Origin: CALODP01 sp942492055
Lineage (GTDB): Bacteria > Bacteroidota > Ignavibacteria > Ignavibacteriales > Melioribacteraceae
Direction: 5' to 3'
NCBI GenBank assembly: GCA_942492055.1
Contig: CALODP010000025.1
Location: 186,001-250,000, forward strand
DNA: 64,000 nt
The position numbers and the translations under genes are program-made. Shown piece after piece: positions 44,301-54,148 of the stretch; position 1 is the first letter of the stretch, and each line of letters starts with the position of its first letter. The notes below the pieces were generated by a model, which searched no databases, was not told the origin of the DNA, and worked only from the letters and a program-made list of their open reading frames with translations.

Positions 44301-45143
44301 AAAAATAAAATGATTAAGGACTTGTATAAAAATTATTTCTTTATACAGGCAGATATCGAAGAAGACTATAAGAGAGAAAAACTCAATATTCAAAGTGGAG
44401 ATGAGTTATCTCCCGGGATCGTTCAATTGGCAAAAGTATATGTTGCTAAGAAAAGAAAGATCGGTGTCGGTGATAAGATGGCGGGTCGTCACGGGAACAA
44501 GGGTGTTGTTGCAAAAGTTGTTCCTCTTGAAGATATGCCTCGCATGGAGGATGGAACACCAGTTGACATCATTCTTAATCCGTTGGGTGTGCCTTCTCGA
44601 ATGAACCTTGGTCAGTTATATGAAACCGCGCTCGGATGGGTTGGTAAACGACTTGGTTATAAGTTTGAAACACCAATTTTTGACGGAGCAGGTTACAAAG
44701 ATGTTGAAAACCTCCTTGATGAAGCAGGATTACCTATCGGTTCGAAAGAGACATTATATGATGGTAGAACCGGTGAGAAGTTCCACCAAAAGGTAACCTG
44801 TGGTTATATATACATGCTTAAATTAGGGCACATGGTTGATGATAAGCTCCATGCCAGATCGATTGGGCCATATTCGTTGATTACTCAACAGCCACTTGGC
44901 GGTAAGGCACAATTCGGTGGTCAGAGATTCGGAGAGATGGAGGTTTGGGCGCTGGAAGGTTATGGCGCAGCTCATATTCTCCAAGAAATTTTGACTATCA
45001 AGAGTGACGATGTCACTGGTAGGGCTAAATCTTACGAAGCCATCGTTAAAGGGGAAAACTTACAAAAGCCGAATATTCCGGAATCCTTTAACGTATTGAT
45101 TAAAGAGTTACAAGGCTTAGGACTGGATATTAAAGTCAACTAG
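41364..45143 (+). CDS. rpoB: DNA-directed RNA polymerase beta subunit
   Basis: Beta subunit, 1259 residues, starting at TTG with GGGAGG upstream. The rifampicin-binding region ([19 protein letters not shown], then [20 protein letters not shown]) has the residues of drug-sensitive enzymes at the Asp, His and Ser hot spots. The C-terminal catalytic lysines lie in [14 protein letters not shown] and the end contains [20 protein letters not shown]. The length is typical of the FCB group. It precedes rpoC by 38 bases. Confidence 0.98.
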   Translation: [1259 protein letters not shown]

Positions 45144-45181
45144 TTGAACTAAACTTTTAATGTTTGTAAGGAGAAAATTTT

Positions 45182-48100
45182 ATGAGATTCAGAGCTCAGG
45201 AATCTAAAATAAAAAACATAGAAAAACTCACAATTAGCTTGGCTAGTCCTGATGATATTTTGTCAAGATCACATGGTGAAGTTACTAAGCCTGAAACGAT
45301 AAATTATCGCTCATTTAGGCCGGAAAAAGATGGGTTGTTCTGTGAGAAAATTTTCGGACCTGTAAAAGACTGGGAATGTGCCTGTGGTAAGTATAAAGGC
45401 ATTCGATATAAAGGAATTGTTTGTGATCGTTGCGGTGTTGAAGTAACTCTTAAAAGTGTTCGACGTGAAAGAATGGGACATATTGGCTTAGCCGTTCCTG
45501 TTGTTCATATTTGGTTCTTTAAAGCGCTTCCTTCGAAGATTGGTAATTTAATCGGTTTGACTACAAAGGAACTTGAAAAGATTATTTATTATGAATCTTA
45601 TGTGGTAATTAATCCGGGTCCAACCGGTCTAAGCCCGAAGGATTTGATTTCGGAAGATCAGTATTTTGAAATTGTTTCTTCTCTTCCTCATGATAATGAC
45701 TCATTGGAAGTTGATGATCCGAATAAATTTGTTGCGAAGATAGGTGGAGATGCTGTTAAACAATTGTTGAAATCAGTTGATGTAGAATCTGTTTTCCGCG
45801 AATTGAAGGATAGATTAAAAACCGAAACCTCTCAGCAAAAAAGAACAGATCTGTTAAAGAGACTTCGTGTTTTGGAAGCTTTTAGAGAAAGGGAAGATAA
45901 AGTTCCGAATAAACCTGAATGGATGGTAATGAGTGTAGTTCCTGTGATTCCGCCGGAATTAAGACCTCTCGTTCCTCTAGAAGGTGGACGATTTGCAACT
46001 AGTGATCTTAATGACCTTTATAGAAGAGTAATCATCAGAAATAATCGTCTCAAAAGACTTATTGATATAAAAGCTCCTGAAGTGATTTTGAGAAATGAAA
46101 AAAGAATGCTTCAGGAATCAGTTGATGCACTTTTGGACAACTCCAGAAGAGCAAGTGCTGTTAGAAGTGATGGTAACAGACCATTAAAATCATTGAGTGA
46201 TATGCTCAAAGGAAAGCAAGGTCGTTTCCGTCAGAACTTATTGGGTAAACGTGTTGATTATTCCGGTCGTTCGGTTATCGTTGTTGGCCCTGAGTTAAAG
46301 CTTCACCAATGCGGTTTGCCAAAGGATATGGCTATTGAGTTATTTAAGCCCTTTGTTATAAGAAAACTTATTGAAAGAGGTTATTATAAAACCGTAAAAA
46401 GTGCAAGAAAAGCTGTTGACAGAAAAGAACCAATGATTTGGGATATTCTTGAAAAGTTGATTGAAGGTCATCCGGTATTATTAAACCGTGCTCCTACATT
46501 GCATAGATTAGGTATTCAGGCGTTTCAACCTAAGTTGATAGATGGAAAAGCTATTCAGTTGCATCCTATGGTTTGTACGGCATTTAATGCTGACTTTGAC
46601 GGTGACCAGATGGCTGTTCACGTTCCTTTATCATATGAAGCTCAGCTTGAAGCCGGAATGTTAATGCTTTCGAGCCATAATATCCTTTCTCCTCAGAATG
46701 GTGCCCCTATTGTTGTACCTACTCAGGATATTGTTTTGGGATGTTACTATTTGACTAAAGTAATGCCCGGAGCAAAAGGAGAAGGGTTAGTATTTAGTGA
46801 CTCGGAGGAAGTAACAATAGCTTATAATTCCGGGGCCGTTGCTTTACATGCAAAAATTAAAGTAAAAATTAATGGAAAATTTATAGAAACCACTGTCGGT
46901 AGAGTAATATTTAATAAGATTGTTCCCGATGAAATGGGGTATTTTAACGAACTTCTTGTGAAAAAGATTTTCAGTGGTTTCATATATAAGATGTTTATAA
47001 AAATGGGGAATGTTGTTACAGCTAAGTTTTTGGATGATCTTAAAGCACTAGGATATAGATATTCAACTGCTGCTGGTATTTCCATTAGCTTTAGTGACAT
47101 GATAGTCCCTGAACAAAAAGAGAAATTAATTAAGGCATCAAATGAGAAAGTTTCTGCCATTCTAAGTGAGCATGAACAAGGTCTAATTACCGATGCCGAG
47201 CGTTATAATAAGATCATTGACGTTTGGACACACACAACTAATGACGTATCCAAATCGTTGATGGATAAAATTAGAACAGACAAAAATGGATTCAACTCTC
47301 TTCATATGATGGTTGATTCCGGAGCGAGAGGTTCCCAAGAGCAGGTTCGTCAGTTAGCCGGTATGCGTGGTTTGATGATGAAACCTCAAAAAAGTTTAAC
47401 CGGACAGTCGGGTGAAATTATTGAAAATCCGATTGTTGCGAACTTTAAAGAGGGACTTTCGGTACTTGAGTATTTTATTTCTACTCACGGTGCCAGAAAA
47501 GGTTTGGCGGATACCGCTTTGAAAACAGCTGATGCCGGTTATCTTACCAGAAGATTAACTGACGTTGCTCAAGATGTTATCATTACAGAAGATGATTGCG
47601 GCACAATTAGAGGTGTTTACATTTCCGCTCTTAAAGATGCTGAGCTAGAAAGAGAACCATTGGCTGAAAGAATCACAGGTCGTGTTGCTAATGAGGATAT
47701 TTATGACCCCAGAACTGATGAGATAATCGTCGAAGCCGGGGAACTAATTGAAGAAGAAAAGGCAGAGCAAATTGATGACGCTGCAATCGATTCGGTCTTT
47801 ATTAGAACCGTTCTCACATGTGAGACAAAACGAGGTGTCTGTGCTAAATGTTACGGAAGAAACTTAACAACAGGACATCTTGTTAAGGATGGTGAGGCTG
47901 TTGGTATAGTTGCTGCACAATCAATTGGTGAGCCTGGTACTCAGCTTACTCTAAGAACATTCCACTTGGGTGGTACTTCTTCTCGTATTGCGAGTCAGTC
48001 TCAAGTTGAATCGAATGTAGATGGTATTGCGAAATTTGAGAAAGTAAATATTGTTGAAAAAACCGATTTCTTCGGAACTGTAAAGGTTGTTACAGGACGT

Positions 48101-49435
48101 AGAGGTTCAATTGGTATTTACGATCAAGACGATAGACAGATAAAAAAATTTGATATTCCATACGGTGCTGAATTACTTGTTACGGATGGTCAAGAAATTA
48201 AAAAGAAACAACCTTTATACAATCATGACCCTTACAATCAGGTTATTCTAACTGATATGGGTGGACGCGTTACTTTTGTTGATATGGTTGAGAATGTTAC
48301 AGTAAAACAAGTAGCAGACGATCAAACAGGTCACGTTCAGAAGATTGTTATTGAGACAAAAGATAAAACTCTTACTCCTAGTATTGTTATTACTGATGAG
48401 AACGGAAATGAGAAAGTATACAATATGCCGACTAGAGCATACTTGTCAGTTGACGAGGGTGAAACCGTTCAAGGTGGTACTATTTTGGCTAAGATTTCAA
48501 AATCTGCTTCCAAAAGTAGGGATATCACAGGTGGTTTGCCTAGAGTGACCGAGTTATTCGAAGCTAGAAGTCCACAAGATTCGGCAATAGTTTCTGAAAT
48601 TGAGGGTATTGTCAGATTTGGTGGAAGAAAGCGTGGATCCAGAGAAATATTTGTAGAATCATTTGACGGAATGGACAAGAAGAGTTATAGTGTACCTTTT
48701 GGAAAACACATGCTTGTTCAGGAAGGGGATGAAATTCCAGCCGGTGAAAAGATTACTGATGGTCCTATTGATCCTCATGATATTTTGAAAATTAAGGGTA
48801 CTAATGCAGTACAAGAATATCTGGTTAATGAAATTCAGGATGTATATCGTCTACAGGGTGTGAAAATAAACGATAAGCATATTGAGGTTATTGTTAAGCA
48901 AATGTTGCAGAAATTGCGAGTGATCTCATCAGGTGATACAATGTTTATAGATGAAGATTTTGTTGACAGATCAAAGCTCAACGAAGAGAACGACAGAATC
49001 GCAACAATGGTTGTTGTAACTGATCCTGGCGATTCAAAGCTTCACGAAGGACAGATGATTACTAAAGCTAAGATGAGAGAACTAAATGCTGATCTTACTA
49101 GAAAGGGTAAAACGGAGTTAGCAGTAAGAGAAGCTGAACCGGCCACATTTGAGAATGTATTATTAGGAATTACCCAAGCAGCATTATCTACAGAAAGCTT
49201 TATTTCTGCAGCGTCATTCCAGGAAACCACAAAAGTATTGACTAATGCAGCAATAGAGGCAAAATCTGATAGTCTTATTGGTTTGAAAGAAAATGTAGTA
49301 ATGGGACATCTAATTCCAGCTGGAACTGGGTTAAAGAAATACAGAAATGTTATATTAGCAGAAGAATTGGCAGCAGAAGATGCAATGGAAATTGCGGATG
49401 ATGAAGCCGAAGCAGAATCTGCAAAAACGATGTAA
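45182..49435 (+). CDS. rpoC: DNA-directed RNA polymerase beta' subunit
   Basis: Beta' subunit, 1417 residues. The N-terminal zinc finger is CACGKYKGIRYKGIVCDRCG. The catalytic Mg-binding triad is in NADFDGDQMAVH, the bridge helix and trigger loop follow GARGSQEQVRQLAGMRGLM, and the second zinc site ends in CETKRGVCAKCYG. The tail after about residue 1385 is acidic (Ala/Glu/Asp). AAGGAG precedes the ATG. Confidence 0.98.
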   Translation: MRFRAQESKIKNIEKLTISLASPDDILSRSHGEVTKPETINYRSFRPEKDGLFCEKIFGPVKDWECACGKYKGIRYKGIVCDRCGVEVTLKSVRRERMGHIGLAVPVVHIWFFKALPSKIGNLIGLTTKELEKIIYYESYVVINPGPTGLSPKDLISEDQYFEIVSSLPHDNDSLEVDDPNKFVAKIGGDAVKQLLKSVDVESVFRELKDRLKTETSQQKRTDLLKRLRVLEAFREREDKVPNKPEWMVMSVVPVIPPELRPLVPLEGGRFATSDLNDLYRRVIIRNNRLKRLIDIKAPEVILRNEKRMLQESVDALLDNSRRASAVRSDGNRPLKSLSDMLKGKQGRFRQNLLGKRVDYSGRSVIVVGPELKLHQCGLPKDMAIELFKPFVIRKLIERGYYKTVKSARKAVDRKEPMIWDILEKLIEGHPVLLNRAPTLHRLGIQAFQPKLIDGKAIQLHPMVCTAFNADFDGDQMAVHVPLSYEAQLEAGMLMLSSHNILSPQNGAPIVVPTQDIVLGCYYLTKVMPGAKGEGLVFSDSEEVTIAYNSGAVALHAKIKVKINGKFIETTVGRVIFNKIVPDEMGYFNELLVKKIFSGFIYKMFIKMGNVVTAKFLDDLKALGYRYSTAAGISISFSDMIVPEQKEKLIKASNEKVSAILSEHEQGLITDAERYNKIIDVWTHTTNDVSKSLMDKIRTDKNGFNSLHMMVDSGARGSQEQVRQLAGMRGLMMKPQKSLTGQSGEIIENPIVANFKEGLSVLEYFISTHGARKGLADTALKTADAGYLTRRLTDVAQDVIITEDDCGTIRGVYISALKDAELEREPLAERITGRVANEDIYDPRTDEIIVEAGELIEEEKAEQIDDAAIDSVFIRTVLTCETKRGVCAKCYGRNLTTGHLVKDGEAVGIVAAQSIGEPGTQLTLRTFHLGGTSSRIASQSQVESNVDGIAKFEKVNIVEKTDFFGTVKVVTGRRGSIGIYDQDDRQIKKFDIPYGAELLVTDGQEIKKKQPLYNHDPYNQVILTDMGGRVTFVDMVENVTVKQVADDQTGHVQKIVIETKDKTLTPSIVITDENGNEKVYNMPTRAYLSVDEGETVQGGTILAKISKSASKSRDITGGLPRVTELFEARSPQDSAIVSEIEGIVRFGGRKRGSREIFVESFDGMDKKSYSVPFGKHMLVQEGDEIPAGEKITDGPIDPHDILKIKGTNAVQEYLVNEIQDVYRLQGVKINDKHIEVIVKQMLQKLRVISSGDTMFIDEDFVDRSKLNEENDRIATMVVVTDPGDSKLHEGQMITKAKMRELNADLTRKGKTELAVREAEPATFENVLLGITQAALSTESFISAASFQETTKVLTNAAIEAKSDSLIGLKENVVMGHLIPAGTGLKKYRNVILAEELAAEDAMEIADDEAEAESAKTM

Positions 49436-49463
49436 AAAAGGTCAAATTTATTTGGCTGATTAC

Positions 49464-49492
49464 TTGACAAACAGAAATAATAGATATATATT
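49464..49492 (+). promoter_or_regulatory. sigma70-type promoter of the rpsL/str operon
   Basis: Consensus TTGACA (49464-49469), 17-base spacer, TATATT (49487-49492), in the 100-base gap between rpoC and rpsL. It gives the str-S10-spc genes their own start. Confidence 0.82.
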
Positions 49493-49535
49493 GAGAGTCT
49501 GAATTTTAAGTGACTTTACAGTACGGAGGTAATAA

Positions 49536-49910
49536 GTGCCAACAATAAACCAGTTGGTTAGGAAAGGTAGAAAGGTAATTCTGAAAAAGAACAAGGCACC
49601 AGCATTGGATGCTTGTCCTCAGAGACGTGGCGTATGTACAAGAGTGTATACAACAACACCTAAAAAACCTAACTCAGCTTTAAGAAAGGTTGCCAGAGTT
49701 AGACTTACAAATGGCATTGAAGTTACTGCATATATTCCTGGCGAGGGTCATAACTTGCAGGAGCACTCAATCGTATTGATTAGAGGTGGTAGAGTAAAAG
49801 ACTTACCGGGTGTTCGTTATCACATTATTCGTGGAACACTAGATACGAGCGGTGTAGAAGAAAGAAAGCAGGGAAGATCAAAATACGGTACAAAGAAACC
49901 AAAAAAATAA
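49536..49910 (+). CDS. rpsL: 30S ribosomal protein S12
   Basis: S12, 124 residues, starting at GTG after GGAGG. The decoding-centre loops TTPKKPNSALRKVARVRL and GEGHNLQEHSIVLIRGGRV carry the lysines associated with streptomycin sensitivity (no resistance substitution seen). First gene of the rpsL-rpsG-fusA-tuf group. Confidence 0.97.
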   Translation: MPTINQLVRKGRKVILKKNKAPALDACPQRRGVCTRVYTTTPKKPNSALRKVARVRLTNGIEVTAYIPGEGHNLQEHSIVLIRGGRVKDLPGVRYHIIRGTLDTSGVEERKQGRSKYGTKKPKK

Positions 49911-49920
49911 TTAGTAGACT

Positions 49921-50388
49921 ATGAGAAAGAGAAGAGCAGAAAAAAGGTATATCAAACCTGATCCAAAATTTAATGACGTTTTGGTCGCAAAGTTTATCAA
50001 CTACATGATGTGGGACGGTAGAAAAACAGCCTCACGACAAATGATTTATGATAGCTTTGAAATCATTGAGAAAAAAACAAAGAAACCTGCTTTGGATGTA
50101 TTCAAAAAGGCAGTTAGCAATGTGCAACCAATGGTTGAAGTAAGAAGTAGAAGAGTAGGTGGAGCCACCTATCAAGTTCCAATGGAAGTAAGACCTGAAA
50201 GACGAATTGCTCTTGCATTAAGATGGATCAGGAATTACTCTCGCGATAGAAAGGAAAAAACTATGGCGATGAAGCTTGCAACGGAACTAATGGCAGCTGC
50301 CAATGGCGAAGGTTCTTCGGTTAAGAAGAAAGATGATACTCATAGAATGGCAGAAGCAAATAAAGCATTTGCGCACTTTAAGTGGTAA
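49921..50388 (+). CDS. rpsG: 30S ribosomal protein S7
   Basis: S7, 155 residues, head assembly protein of the 30S subunit. It starts MRKRRAEKRYIKPDPKFND and contains NVQPMVEVRSRRVGGATYQV and ALRWIRNYSRDRKEKTM. Length is normal. It starts 10 bases after rpsL and ends 29 bases before fusA. Confidence 0.97.
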   Translation: MRKRRAEKRYIKPDPKFNDVLVAKFINYMMWDGRKTASRQMIYDSFEIIEKKTKKPALDVFKKAVSNVQPMVEVRSRRVGGATYQVPMEVRPERRIALALRWIRNYSRDRKEKTMAMKLATELMAAANGEGSSVKKKDDTHRMAEANKAFAHFKW

Positions 50389-50417
50389 TATTTAATAGGG
50401 AAGGATAACTTATAAAG

Positions 50418-52520
50418 ATGGCTAAGAAGCGGGTTGAAATAAATAGAGTACGTAATATCGGTATCATGGCTCATATTGATGCTGGTAAAACTACAACGAC
50501 CGAACGAATACTATACTACACTGGGAAATCTCATAAAATTGGTGAAGTACATGATGGTGCTGCAACGATGGACTGGATGGAACAGGAAAAAGAACGTGGT
50601 ATTACTATTACTAGTGCAGCTACAACTTGTTTTTGGAGAGATTATCAGATTAATATCATCGATACTCCAGGGCACGTTGACTTTACCGTTGAAGTAGAGA
50701 GATCTTTAAGAATATTAGACGGTGCAATTGCTTTATTCTGTGCTGTTGGTGGTGTTGAACCTCAGTCAGAAACAGTTTGGAGACAAGCTGATAAATATAA
50801 AGTACCTAGAATTGCTTTTGTTAATAAAATGGATAGAATTGGCGCAGACTTTTTCAACGCAGTTGATATGATGAAGACACGTCTTGGTGCTAACGCTATT
50901 CCTATTACTCTTCCTGTTGGGGAAGGGGACATGTTTACTGGTGTAATTGATCTTATGGAAATGAGATACCGTATGTATAACGATGATACTATGGGAGCTA
51001 CATTCGAAGATCGTGAAATTCCGGTTGACCTGGTTCCTCTCGCTGAAAAGTATAGAACAATTATGCTTGAAGCTGTTTCTGAAGTTGATGATACATTACT
51101 TGAGAAATATTTAGAAGGTGAAGAACTTACTGAGGAAGAAATCAAAAACGCTTTACGCGAAGCTACTGTACAATTGAAAATTATTCCTGTTTTATGTGGT
51201 TCTTCATTTAAGAATAAAGGTGTTCAAAAATTATTGGATTCAGTTATAGACTTCTTACCTTCTCCAGCTGATGTTGCAGATGTTATTGCAACTAAAGAAA
51301 GATCTGATGAAGAAGTGAAAGTTGAGGCTGATTCTAAAGCTAAGTTTACAGCTCTTGCTTTCAAGATTATGACAGATCCTTATGTTGGAAAGCTTACATA
51401 TGCAAGAGTTTATAGTGGTAGGTTACAATCAGGCTCATATATATATAATTCTATTTCCGGCAAAAAAGAGCGTGTCGGTCGTTTGTTGTTAATGCATGCT
51501 AACAAAAGAGAGGAAATGGAAGAAGTAAGAGCTGGAGACATTGTTGCGATTGTTGGTTTGAAAAATACACGAACCGGTGATACATTATGTGACGAGACAG
51601 CTCCGGTTATATTGGAAAGAATGGCTTTCCCTGAGCCTGTTATTGAAATTGCTATTGAGCCTAAGACAAAAAATGATCAAGATAAATTATCTGATGCTTT
51701 ATCTAAGTTGTCAGATGAAGATCCTACTTTTAGAGTAAAAGTTGATGAAGAAACCGGTCAAACACTTATAAGTGGTATGGGCGAATTGCATCTTGAGATT
51801 CTTGTCGATCGTATGAAAAGAGAATTTAAAGTTGAAGCAAATATCGGTAAACCACAAGTTGCTTATCGTGAAACTATTAGAGAATCGGTTCAAGCTGAAG
51901 GTAAGTTCGTAAAACAATCTGGTGGTCGTGGTAAATACGGTCACGTATGGTTGGAAGTTAGTCCAAATGAAGCTGGTAAAGGTTTTGAATTCGAAAACGC
52001 TATTGTCGGAGGTGTTGTTCCTAAAGAATATATCACCCCTGTCCAAAATGGTATTAAGGACGCAATGAAAAATGGTGTTTTAGCTGGATTCCCTGTAGTG
52101 GATATTAAGGCTAAGCTATATGATGGTTCTTATCATGATGTTGACTCTGATGAAGTTTCCTTTAAGGTTGCTGGATCTATGGCATTTAAGAATGCTTGTA
52201 GAAAGGCAAAACCGGTTTTACTTGAACCTACAATGAAATTAGAGATTACTACTCCTGAAGAGTATATGGGAGATGTAATGGGTGATCTAAGCTCACGTAG
52301 AGGTAAAGTTGAAGGATTTACGGCAAGAAAGGATGCGCAAGTAATTAAAGCACATGCTCCTTTGGCATCAATGTTTGGTTATGCAACGACATTAAGATCA
52401 ATGACTCAAGGTCGTGCAATTTATACAATGCAGTTTTCTCATTATGAAGAAGTGCCGAAGAATGTTGCTGAAGAGATTCAAGAAAAAGCGCAAGTCAAGA
52501 AAATAGATGAAACTGTATAA
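50418..52520 (+). CDS. fusA: elongation factor G
   Basis: EF-G, 700 residues, the translocation GTPase. The G domain shows AHIDAGKTTTTERIL, the switch II DTPGHVDFTVEVERSL and NKMDRIGADFF. Domain III contains GMGELHLEILVDRM and domain IV GGVVPKEYITPVQNGI. It lies in the str operon between rpsG and tuf. No fusidic-acid resistance change was assessed. Confidence 0.97.
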   Translation: MAKKRVEINRVRNIGIMAHIDAGKTTTTERILYYTGKSHKIGEVHDGAATMDWMEQEKERGITITSAATTCFWRDYQINIIDTPGHVDFTVEVERSLRILDGAIALFCAVGGVEPQSETVWRQADKYKVPRIAFVNKMDRIGADFFNAVDMMKTRLGANAIPITLPVGEGDMFTGVIDLMEMRYRMYNDDTMGATFEDREIPVDLVPLAEKYRTIMLEAVSEVDDTLLEKYLEGEELTEEEIKNALREATVQLKIIPVLCGSSFKNKGVQKLLDSVIDFLPSPADVADVIATKERSDEEVKVEADSKAKFTALAFKIMTDPYVGKLTYARVYSGRLQSGSYIYNSISGKKERVGRLLLMHANKREEMEEVRAGDIVAIVGLKNTRTGDTLCDETAPVILERMAFPEPVIEIAIEPKTKNDQDKLSDALSKLSDEDPTFRVKVDEETGQTLISGMGELHLEILVDRMKREFKVEANIGKPQVAYRETIRESVQAEGKFVKQSGGRGKYGHVWLEVSPNEAGKGFEFENAIVGGVVPKEYITPVQNGIKDAMKNGVLAGFPVVDIKAKLYDGSYHDVDSDEVSFKVAGSMAFKNACRKAKPVLLEPTMKLEITTPEEYMGDVMGDLSSRRGKVEGFTARKDAQVIKAHAPLASMFGYATTLRSMTQGRAIYTMQFSHYEEVPKNVAEEIQEKAQVKKIDETV

Positions 52521-52558
52521 TAAATAAACTAATAATTAGAAAACAAGGAGTATTCTCG

Positions 52559-53767
52559 ATGGCAAAAGAAAAATTTGATAGGAGTAAACCTCACGTTAAT
52601 ATAGGTACCATCGGCCACGTTGACCATGGTAAGACAACTCTTACTGCAGCTATAACAATGTCTTTAAGTAAGAAGGGATTATCAGAAAAAAGATCTTTCG
52701 ATAGTATTGATAATGCACCTGAAGAGCGAGAAAGAGGTATTACTATCGCTACTGCTCACGTTGAGTACTCTACTGAAAACAGACACTATGCTCACGTAGA
52801 TTGTCCTGGTCACGCCGACTATGTTAAAAACATGATTACTGGTGCTGCTCAGATGGACGGAGCTATCTTAGTTGTTGCCTCTACTGACGGACCTATGCCT
52901 CAGACTCGCGAGCATATCTTATTAGCTCGTCAGGTAGGTGTACCTAGAATAGTTGTATTTATGAACAAAGTAGACCAAGTAGATGATGAAGAGTTATTAG
53001 AATTGGTTGAAATGGAATTGAGAGAGTTGTTAAGTGAATATGATTTCCCTGGGGATGATATTCCGATAATTAAAGGTTCTGCATTGCATGCTTTGGATGC
53101 CGCTTCTGATGAAGCTGCAACTGCTGATGATGAAAGATTACAATGTATTTATGAATTAATGGATGCTTGTGATGCCTACATCCCAGTTCCTGAAAGAGAT
53201 GCTGATAAACCTTTTGTAATGCCTGTTGAGGACGTTTTCTCAATAACTGGTCGTGGTACTGTTGCTACTGGTAGGGTAGAAAAAGGTCAAGTTAGAGTAA
53301 GTGAAGAAGTTGAATTGATCGGTCTAGGCGTTCACAAGAAAACAGTTGTTACTGGTATCGAAATGTTCAGAAAAGAGCTTGATGCTGCTATGGCTGGTGA
53401 TAACGCTGGTATCTTGTTGAGAGGGGTCGATAAAAAAGAAATTATGAGAGGTATGGTTTTGGCTAAACCTGGCTCAATTACTCCTCATAAGAATTTTGAT
53501 TGCGAAGTTTATGTATTGTCAAAAGATGAAGGTGGAAGACATACTCCATTCTTCACCGGATATAGACCACAGTTTTATTTCAGAACAACTGACGTAACTG
53601 GTGTTGCTCACTTACCTGAAGGAACTGAAATGGTTATGCCTGGCGATAATGTAAAAATGACTGTTGAGTTAATTTCTGAAATCGCTATGGATGAAGGTTT
53701 AAGATTCGCTATTCGTGAAGGTGGTAGAACAGTTGGTTCTGGAGTTGTTACAAAAATCCACGATTAA
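52559..53767 (+). CDS. tuf: elongation factor Tu
   Basis: EF-Tu, 402 residues, delivers aminoacyl-tRNA to the ribosome. G1 is GHVDHGKTTL, G3 DCPGHADYVKNMITGAAQMD and G4 NKVD. Domain II has GRGTVATGRVE and domain III ends RFAIREGGRTVGSGVVTKI. AAGGAG precedes the ATG. A stable hairpin separates it from rpsJ. Confidence 0.98.
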   Translation: MAKEKFDRSKPHVNIGTIGHVDHGKTTLTAAITMSLSKKGLSEKRSFDSIDNAPEERERGITIATAHVEYSTENRHYAHVDCPGHADYVKNMITGAAQMDGAILVVASTDGPMPQTREHILLARQVGVPRIVVFMNKVDQVDDEELLELVEMELRELLSEYDFPGDDIPIIKGSALHALDAASDEAATADDERLQCIYELMDACDAYIPVPERDADKPFVMPVEDVFSITGRGTVATGRVEKGQVRVSEEVELIGLGVHKKTVVTGIEMFRKELDAAMAGDNAGILLRGVDKKEIMRGMVLAKPGSITPHKNFDCEVYVLSKDEGGRHTPFFTGYRPQFYFRTTDVTGVAHLPEGTEMVMPGDNVKMTVELISEIAMDEGLRFAIREGGRTVGSGVVTKIHD

Positions 53768-53784
53768 TATTATAGATTACTTTG

Positions 53785-53804
53785 CCGGCAGAGTGATCTG
53801 CCGG
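53785..53804 (+). other. tuf-rpsJ intergenic hairpin
   Basis: Perfect 8-bp stem CCGGCAGA/TCTGCCGG closed by a GTGA (GNRA) tetraloop. It is not followed by a T-run, so it is more likely a processing, stability or regulatory element of the S10 leader than a full terminator. Confidence 0.6.
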
Positions 53805-53829
53805 ATATTATTAAAAGGAGAGATATAAA

Positions 53830-54138
53830 GTGCCTGGTCAAAAGATTAGAATAAAATTAAAATCATACGATCACATACTTATTGATAAGTCGACAGAAAA
53901 GATCATTAAGACTGTAAAGAGTACTGGAGCGGTTGTTTCCGGACCAATACCATTACCTACTAAGCGTTCGGTTTATACAGTATTACGCTCTCCACACGTG
54001 GATAAAAAGTCGAGAGAACAGTTTGAGATTCGAGCTCACAAGCGAATAATAGACATACATAATTCAAATAACAAAACCGTCGATTCATTAAGTAAATTAG
54101 AGATTCCGGCGGGTGTAGACATCGAGATTAAGTTATAA
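53830..54138 (+). CDS. rpsJ: 30S ribosomal protein S10
   Basis: S10 (NusE), 102 residues, GTG start after AAAGGAG. Conserved segments are KIRIKLKSYDHILIDKSTEK, SGPIPLPTKRSVYTVLRSPH and KSREQFEIRAHKRIIDI. It acts both in the ribosome and in transcription antitermination. First gene of the S10 operon. Confidence 0.97.
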   Translation: MPGQKIRIKLKSYDHILIDKSTEKIIKTVKSTGAVVSGPIPLPTKRSVYTVLRSPHVDKKSREQFEIRAHKRIIDIHNSNNKTVDSLSKLEIPAGVDIEIKL

Positions 54139-54148
54139 GGATTGAATT

